Source: Desulfobacula sp.
GTDB lineage: Bacteria > Desulfobacterota > Desulfobacteria > Desulfobacterales > Desulfobacteraceae
Reading direction: 5' to 3'
Assembly: GCA_027858355.1 (NCBI GenBank)
Contig: JAQICW010000262.1
Span: forward strand, 1 to 11,244
DNA length: 11,244 nt
This document shows positions 7,792 through 11,244 of the stretch, one piece after another. The translations under genes and the position numbers were made by a program. Each line of letters starts with the position of its first letter. Position 1 is the first letter of the stretch. Below the pieces are notes generated by a model, which was not told the DNA's origin, searched no databases, and saw nothing but the letters and a program-made list of their open reading frames with translations.

Positions 7792-7824
7792 AATTTAGAA
7801 GACAAAAGAAAATAACAATTTCTA

Positions 7825-7872
7825 TGGGTGTGTGGCCTCCTGTAAGTAGTTTATATTACAATTTTACACCCA
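7825..7872. repeat. Nested inverted repeat downstream of the operon
   Basis: TGGGTGT (7825-7831) is complementary to ACACCCA (7866-7872). Inside it, TGTAA (7841-7845) faces TTACA (7856-7860). The structure begins about 33 bp after the last operon stop. It lacks a following T-tract, so it is not a standard intrinsic terminator. It could be an mRNA 3'-end hairpin or an old element end. Confidence 0.35.
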
Positions 7873-8081
7873 ACCCAAAGGATCGTCTATCATGAATGGT
7901 CCTTGGCTTTTCGTTCCTAATTCTTAACATACTTTCCGCACCTATGGTTTGCCAAAATATGGTCATGCCACAATATCAACACGATACAGGTTTTTCAAAA
8001 TTTATTATAAATACCAAATTAACTTGATATTCAGGTGTGCTTTTTTGTGGAAAAATCAATAGAAGATGGGGCTTGTTGAAT

Positions 8082-8234
8082 ATGGAAAATGGCAAGATTG
8101 AAATAACTGTTCGCCGAGCGCTATTATATTATTTGATTAATATATTTAGATTGGAGAATGAAAACTTAACACAATTTGAATCTCAAAATAATCTAATCAT
8201 ATTGAATAATGATGAAATCAATTCGTATATTTAA
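8082..8234 (+). CDS. Possible small ORF, 50 codons, unknown
   Basis: The ORF encodes MENGKIEITVRRALL..., continues through an amphipathic stretch (YYLINIFRLENENL), and ends in an acidic, Asn-rich tail. A purine-rich AGAAGATGGGG lies about 10 nt before the ATG and could serve as a ribosome binding site. A terminator-like hairpin begins 11 bp after the stop. No family is recognised. A chance frame in AT-rich DNA is equally possible, and a longer in-frame reading from 8037 has no better support. Confidence 0.22.
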   Translation: MENGKIEITVRRALLYYLINIFRLENENLTQFESQNNLIILNNDEINSYI

Positions 8235-8244
8235 AAAATGGTGA

Positions 8245-8279
8245 CTATTAGTTCGGTCTTTGAACTATAGAGGTTTTTT
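8245..8279 (+). terminator. Possible intrinsic terminator
   Basis: CTAT-T-AGTTC (8245-8254, one bulged T) pairs with GAACTATAG (8262-8270) around a 7-nt loop, and six T residues follow at 8274-8279 after a 3-nt spacer. The stem is AT-rich, so termination would be weak. It could serve the small ORF upstream or, less likely, the end of the biosynthetic transcript. Confidence 0.3.
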
Positions 8280-8857
8280 CCAAACCCAAAAGTAATGACT
8301 ACTTGCAACTATCCTTAACTTTTCCAATATTCAAACATTCAAATAGTATCCTTAAGCTCCCTTTAGTAAACGTGCCTGATAGTCTGAAAGATCTGTGTAT
8401 GAACCTTTATCATGGACACAAATTAAAAATTAATTTTATCAGGTTGAAATATTTTAAAAAGACCGGACTACTGGCTTTATGTTGCGAGCGGCCTTAACTC
8501 TCTGAATTTATAACAGATTTTGATTTTCTCCGCGGAAGTGAGTATCGTTTTTAAATTCAACAGCTTACGAGACATTTGAAAAATCCCCCAAAAAACTGGT
8601 AACATAATATTTCCCGTATTTTTTTGATTTTAGACACCAAACCGCCAGTGCATAGTATAAATATAGCAAAACACCACTGAAAAGGACATGGCTATCACTC
8701 AGCCCTTGGGTGTGGCCTGATGCTTGCTTCCAATCCTTCCTTTTCATAGGTCTAACACTTCCTCCGATCTATGAACGGCTTATACGAAAAACTGGCGGGG
8801 TATTATTTTTTAAATTGGGGCGGGGTCTGGCGGCGGGATAAACACGCAACAAAACAA

Positions 8858-8883
8858 AACTGACTACATAACTGACTATAGTC
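8858..8883. repeat. Tandem 12-mer with embedded 10-bp palindrome
   Basis: AACTGACTACAT (8858-8869) is followed directly by AACTGACTATAG (8870-8881), with 10 of 12 positions matching. The second copy runs into the perfect palindrome GACTATAGTC (8874-8883). This could be an operator or a recombinase arm-type site of the decayed element nearby, or chance. No gene start follows at a useful distance. Confidence 0.3.
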
Positions 8884-9038
8884 CAACCCCGTAATATCCA
8901 TCAATCTCGTCTTTATCATTCCTTAAAAAAAATCAGTGCTGTTAATCCCAAATGAGGATAATAATTCAGGCAAACACCTTTGCATGCCTTCGCTTGTTCT
9001 TTCCAGTTGAGGTGAATGGATTGGTGCTGCTGTGTTTG

Positions 9039-9182
9039 TTTAGAAGAGTTGGGTGCTGTCGTTTACCAGAGCGGGTGGCAATGATGATTTCAGGACATAA
9101 AACAAGATCTGTTTTTGAAAGGTACAACATCGTGAGTGATACCGACTTAACTGCGGCTCAAAAACAAGAAGTTTATCTATAA
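9039..9182 (+). pseudogene. Tyrosine recombinase (phage-type integrase) C-terminal remnant
   Basis: The frame ending at TAA 9180-9182 encodes [20 protein letters not shown] followed by [14 protein letters not shown]. This is the characteristic C-terminus of phage/ICE tyrosine recombinases, which cut and join DNA through a Tyr nucleophile. Visible are the conserved His in SGHKTRSVF and the nucleophilic Tyr in ERY. Just upstream FRR (9039-9047) recalls the HDFRR box with its catalytic Arg, but about eight residues normally between that box and PERV are missing, and nothing recognisable precedes it. Under 50 of the usual 300-400 residues survive. It points towards the 3' end of the tRNA-Leu gene 89 bp away, the normal geometry for an integrase next to its tRNA attachment site. 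It is non-functional, but a clear trace of past integration. Confidence 0.75.
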
Positions 9183-9220
9183 TCTCAAGCGGGCACAAAT
9201 CCAGGCACAATGGTTAATAT

Positions 9221-9261
9221 AGAAAACAAAAAGGGTTTAACCCGAAATGGCTAAACCCTTT
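9221..9261 (-). terminator. Intrinsic terminator of tRNA-Leu
   Basis: On the minus strand a perfect 10-bp stem is formed by the complements of 9252-9261 and 9230-9239 (AAAGGGTTTA / TAAACCCTTT) around a 12-nt loop. A T-rich tail (TTTTTGTTTTC read 5'->3' on the minus strand) follows. It lies 9 bp beyond the CCA end of the tRNA and is well placed to end its transcript. Confidence 0.8.
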
Positions 9262-9270
9262 GAATTTGTT

Positions 9271-9358
9271 TGGTACCTGGGACGAGAATTGAACTCGTAC
9301 AGCCATTTTGGCCGAGGGATTTTAAGTCCCTTGCGTCTACCAGTTCCGCCACCCAGGC
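9271..9358 (-). tRNA. tRNA-Leu (anticodon UAA)
   Basis: An 88-nt gene on the minus strand. The acceptor stem GCCTGGG pairs with CCCAGGT, leaving a G1-U72 wobble, followed by discriminator A and an encoded CCA (complement of 9271-9273). The D-arm contains GGTAGACGC. The anticodon stem AGGGA/TCCCT encloses loop CTTAAAA, giving anticodon UAA (complement of 9322-9324), which reads UUA and, by wobble, UUG codons. The long variable arm typical of class II tRNAs (Leu/Ser) and a T-arm with the loop GTTCAATTC are present. A promoter-like sequence and an intrinsic terminator flank it, so it is a stand-alone transcription unit. The integrase remnant beyond its 3' end suggests it served as an integration site. 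Confidence 0.97.
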
Positions 9359-9370
9359 ATGATTGCAGGT

Positions 9371-9399
9371 TAAATATAACATTTTATTTAATTTTACAA
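9371..9399 (-). promoter_or_regulatory. Candidate sigma-70-type promoter of tRNA-Leu
   Basis: Read on the minus strand, TTGTAA (complement of 9394-9399) and TATTTA (complement of 9371-9376) are 17 nt apart. They place transcription start a few bases before the mature tRNA 5' end at 9358. The surroundings are AT-rich, so alternative -10 choices such as TATATT overlapping it are possible. Confidence 0.4.
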
Positions 9400-9543
9400 G
9401 CTTAAAATGTATGATTCTTTCAGGATAATCAAAAGAAAATTGAAAACTTGTTAATTAGAAACCATATGCAGGATTCAGAATAAAGATCGTCTTGACCTAT
9501 TGTTAATAAAAATAGTGTTGATGGAAACCGGTTCGACTTGTCC

Positions 9544-9572
9544 TTGATTTAAACGCGGTTTCGCTATATACA
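9544..9572 (+). promoter_or_regulatory. Candidate promoter of the aldehyde oxidoreductase gene
   Basis: TTGATT (9544-9549) and TATACA (9567-9572) are separated by exactly 17 nt. Initiation would fall at or next to the ATG at 9580, giving a leaderless or near-leaderless mRNA, which fits the absence of a Shine-Dalgarno sequence. A weaker alternative with a leader is TTGACC (9492-9497) with TAGTGT (9513-9518) at 15-nt spacing. Confidence 0.28.
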
Positions 9573-9579
9573 CAAAATC

Positions 9580-11244
9580 ATGTATGGCTGGACTGGAAAA
9601 ATTTTACATATTGACCTGACCCGTGAACAATTTAAAGTGGAAACTCCTGACCTTGACTTTTACAGGCAGACCATTGGTGGAAAAGGCATGGGTGGTTTTT
9701 ATCTTAGACGATCTGCAAGCCTAGCCTGGGATCATCCAGACATGGTGGTCTGCCTGTTTACAGGCCCTCTGGTGGCAACTATTGCCCCTACTTCAGGAAG
9801 GGCTCACTTTGTTTCCAAATCCCCGCTTACCAACCTTGTGGGTGATTCATCCGTGGGTGGGAAACTGCCCACCCAATTAAAACGGGCTGGTTGGGACGGT
9901 ATTGTCATTACAGGCAAAAGCCCTGGTCCCACTGGCATTGAAATACATAACAGCCAGGTAAAATTTTGTCGGGCAGATCATCTATGGGGCCTTGACACCC
10001 AAAAGACCCATGAATCCCTGGTCCCTGAAAAAGCAGGCCTTGCCTGCATTGGCCCTGGGGGTGAAAATGGAGCCAGGTTTGCCTCCATCACCATTGACCA
10101 GCATCATTCAGCAGGAAGGGCCGGCCTGGGATTAAGCCTTGGGGTTAAAAACTTAAAATATATTTTGGTGGAAGGCAACGGGCATACAAGGGTTCATGAC
10201 TCCAACGGCTTAAAAAAGGCCAGGGAAGACATCATCAGGCTCACGGCTGCTTCCCCTGCCCTCATGGGTCAATACGGGTTTACAAGCCTTGGCACTGGTT
10301 CGGTATATGATCTCATGGACAGCCGTCGAATGATGCCCACTGATAATTTTTGTGCCACCTGGTTTGAACATGCACCCAGCCTGAATGCCATTGCCTATTC
10401 AAAAGCCTATTCCCCCCGCAAATACGGATGCAAAGGCTGCCATATCCTATGCAAAAAAATCGGAACAAATGCCAATCAGCCAATAACCATGCCGAAATCA
10501 GTGACCATGCCGGAATTTGAAACCATGTCCCATTTTACAGCCCTGATCGGATGCCGGGACAAGGATCTGGTTGTTGAGGCCAATGATCTTTGTAACCGCC
10601 TTGGTATGGATACCATATCAGCAGCTGCCACCCTGGCCTGCAGGCGGGAAATAACAAAAGAAAATTTTACCAGGCAAACCCTGGTATCATTTTTGAATGA
10701 CATGGCCATGAACAAGGGAGAAGGAAAATTATTAAACAAAGGATCTTTTGCCTATGCCAAAGCCATGGGCAAACCCGAGGCAGCCATGGCGGTAAAGGCC
10801 ATGGAGCTGCCTGCCTATGATCCCAGGGGAGCCTATGGCATGGCCCTGGGCTATGCTTTGTCAACCAGGGGCGGCTGCCATCTTCGGGCCTATCCCATCA
10901 GCCATGAAATTTTCAGGAAACCCGTGGCAACTGATCGGTTCAGCTTCAGCGGCAAGGCCAGGATTATTAAAATTGCAGAAGATCTTAATGCAGTTATTGA
11001 CTCTCTGACTGCCTGCAAATTCACCTTTTTTGCCGCAGGCCTGGAAGAATATGCAAAAGCCTACACCGCTGTAACAGGCCAGGAAACTTCCGGCAATGAC
11101 CTTATTTCCATTGGAGAACGCATTTACTATAATGAACGGATTATCAATTATATAAACGGATTTGATTCAAAAGATGACGACCTGCCCCAGCGATTTTTTA
11201 AAGAGCCTGGCTCCAGCGGCAACCAGATCCAAATTCCTCCCATT
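9580..11244 (+). CDS. Aldehyde:ferredoxin oxidoreductase, tungstopterin family (3' end outside window)
   Basis: The first 555 residues of an enzyme of about 600 residues. The family oxidises aldehydes to carboxylates with ferredoxin, or runs the reverse acid reduction, in the anaerobic cytoplasm, using a bis-tungstopterin centre and one [4Fe-4S] cluster. It opens with the family's hallmark MYGWTGKILHIDL. Pterin-contacting glycine-rich segments include IGGKGMGGFYL and GPGGENGARFASI. The cluster ligands are Cys284-x2-Cys287-x3-Cys291 in YGCKGCHILCK and Cys479 in DSLTAC with Asp474 before it, matching Cys288/291/295, Asp489 and Cys494 of the Pyrococcus furiosus enzyme. RGGCHLRAYP places His434 near the catalytic-site His448 position. 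The start at 9580 is fixed by homology although no Shine-Dalgarno sequence precedes it. A six-codon near-repeat (10486-10527) follows the cluster motif. GC content is visibly higher than in the left-hand operon. It stands apart from that operon, and the substrate is unknown. Confidence 0.94.
   Translation, partial: MYGWTGKILHIDLTREQFKVETPDLDFYRQTIGGKGMGGFYLRRSASLAWDHPDMVVCLFTGPLVATIAPTSGRAHFVSKSPLTNLVGDSSVGGKLPTQLKRAGWDGIVITGKSPGPTGIEIHNSQVKFCRADHLWGLDTQKTHESLVPEKAGLACIGPGGENGARFASITIDQHHSAGRAGLGLSLGVKNLKYILVEGNGHTRVHDSNGLKKAREDIIRLTAASPALMGQYGFTSLGTGSVYDLMDSRRMMPTDNFCATWFEHAPSLNAIAYSKAYSPRKYGCKGCHILCKKIGTNANQPITMPKSVTMPEFETMSHFTALIGCRDKDLVVEANDLCNRLGMDTISAAATLACRREITKENFTRQTLVSFLNDMAMNKGEGKLLNKGSFAYAKAMGKPEAAMAVKAMELPAYDPRGAYGMALGYALSTRGGCHLRAYPISHEIFRKPVATDRFSFSGKARIIKIAEDLNAVIDSLTACKFTFFAAGLEEYAKAYTAVTGQETSGNDLISIGERIYYNERIINYINGFDSKDDDLPQRFFKEPGSSGNQIQIPPI
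10486..10527 (+). repeat. 18-bp imperfect tandem repeat inside the oxidoreductase gene
   Basis: ACCATGCCGAAATCAGTG (10486-10503), ACCATGCCGGAATTTGAA (10504-10521) and the start of a third unit ACCATG (10522-10527) encode TMPKSV, TMPEFE and TM in frame. Only the second unit carries the acidic FE pair expected near the active-site Glu of this family, so the first looks like an in-frame duplication that lengthened the loop after the iron-sulfur cysteines. Confidence 0.6.

Larger units (their letters stand above)
7792..9220. other. AT-rich intergenic region without a convincing intact gene
   Basis: About 1.4 kb between the biosynthetic operon and the tRNA terminator. Frames are short and broken on both strands. 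I see only a possible 50-codon ORF (8082-8234) with a terminator-like hairpin after it, a nested inverted repeat at its left end, a short GC-rich patch near 8815-8840, a tandem 12-mer with palindrome at 8858-8883, and a tyrosine recombinase remnant at 9039-9182. The pattern suggests decayed mobile DNA. I could not assign the rest to a known insertion sequence by eye. Confidence 0.6.

Noticed and set aside
7825..7872. Intrinsic terminator for the biosynthetic operon
   Set aside because: The nested hairpin has no T-tract after it on either strand, so it was kept only as an inverted repeat.
8303..8497. 64-codon plus-strand frame
   Set aside because: No ribosome binding site and no domain, its composition is like the surrounding AT-rich DNA, and no conserved features are visible.
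8565..8747. 60-codon minus-strand frame with one hydrophobic stretch
   Set aside because: A GGAGG lies upstream but about 13 nt from the ATG. There is no recognisable family, and a chance frame in a decayed region is more likely.
7792..9220. Second copy of the tRNA-Leu 3' end as an attachment-site repeat
   Set aside because: Reading this stretch for CCTGGGACGAG-like segments found none. If a second att copy exists it lies outside the window.
10817..11008. Alternative plus-strand frame inside the oxidoreductase gene
   Set aside because: The main frame carries the conserved RGGCHLRAYP and DSLTAC motifs across the same bases.

Overview
The window reads as chromosomal DNA from a strictly anaerobic bacterium. 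Three things point this way: a run of three oxygen-sensitive radical SAM enzymes, a tungstopterin-type aldehyde:ferredoxin oxidoreductase, and a moderately AT-rich composition. A sulfate-reducing deltaproteobacterium (Desulfobacterota) would fit, but this is an inference without any phylogenetic marker beyond one tRNA.

Region 1 (1-7791, + strand) is one tight operon that enters from the left edge of the window. In order it encodes the 3' end of a KAS I/FabB-type beta-ketoacyl synthase, a PlsC-type membrane acyltransferase, a hotdog acyl-ACP/CoA thioesterase, a complete condensing-enzyme ketosynthase, a 240-residue ketosynthase-like 'chain length factor' that has lost its nucleophilic cysteine, and three consecutive radical SAM proteins with N-terminal cobalamin-binding-like domains. 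Junctions are 4-bp ATGA overlaps or gaps of at most 20 bp, so the genes are very probably co-transcribed and partly translationally coupled. The enzyme set suggests a secondary type II fatty acid/polyketide pathway. The KS/KS-like pair extends an acyl chain, the thioesterase and acyltransferase release it or place it in a lipid, and the radical SAM enzymes modify unactivated carbons, for example by C-methylation, cyclisation or rearrangement. The set overlaps aryl polyene clusters (KS plus chain length factor, thioesterase, acyltransferase) and the proposed ladderane loci of anammox bacteria (FabF/FabB paralogues with radical SAM enzymes). Its product cannot be read from sequence. ACP, ketoreductase and dehydratase are not in view and would be expected to the left.

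Region 2 (7792-9220) is about 1.4 kb of AT-rich DNA with no convincing intact gene. It holds one possible 50-codon ORF followed by a terminator-like hairpin, a nested inverted repeat, a tandem 12-mer with a palindrome, and, at its right end, the decayed C-terminus of a tyrosine recombinase (integrase).

Region 3 (9221-9399, - strand) is a tRNA-Leu(UAA) gene with encoded CCA, a plausible promoter and a strong intrinsic terminator. The integrase remnant lies directly beyond the 3' end of the tRNA, the usual geometry of an integrative element inserted at a tRNA gene. The left-hand cluster may therefore have arrived on, or lie inside, an old genomic island.

Region 4 (9580-11244, + strand) is a 3'-truncated aldehyde ferredoxin oxidoreductase gene of visibly higher GC than the left-hand cluster. 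All four [4Fe-4S] cysteines are present. No Shine-Dalgarno sequence is visible before its start, and a candidate promoter places transcription start almost at the ATG.
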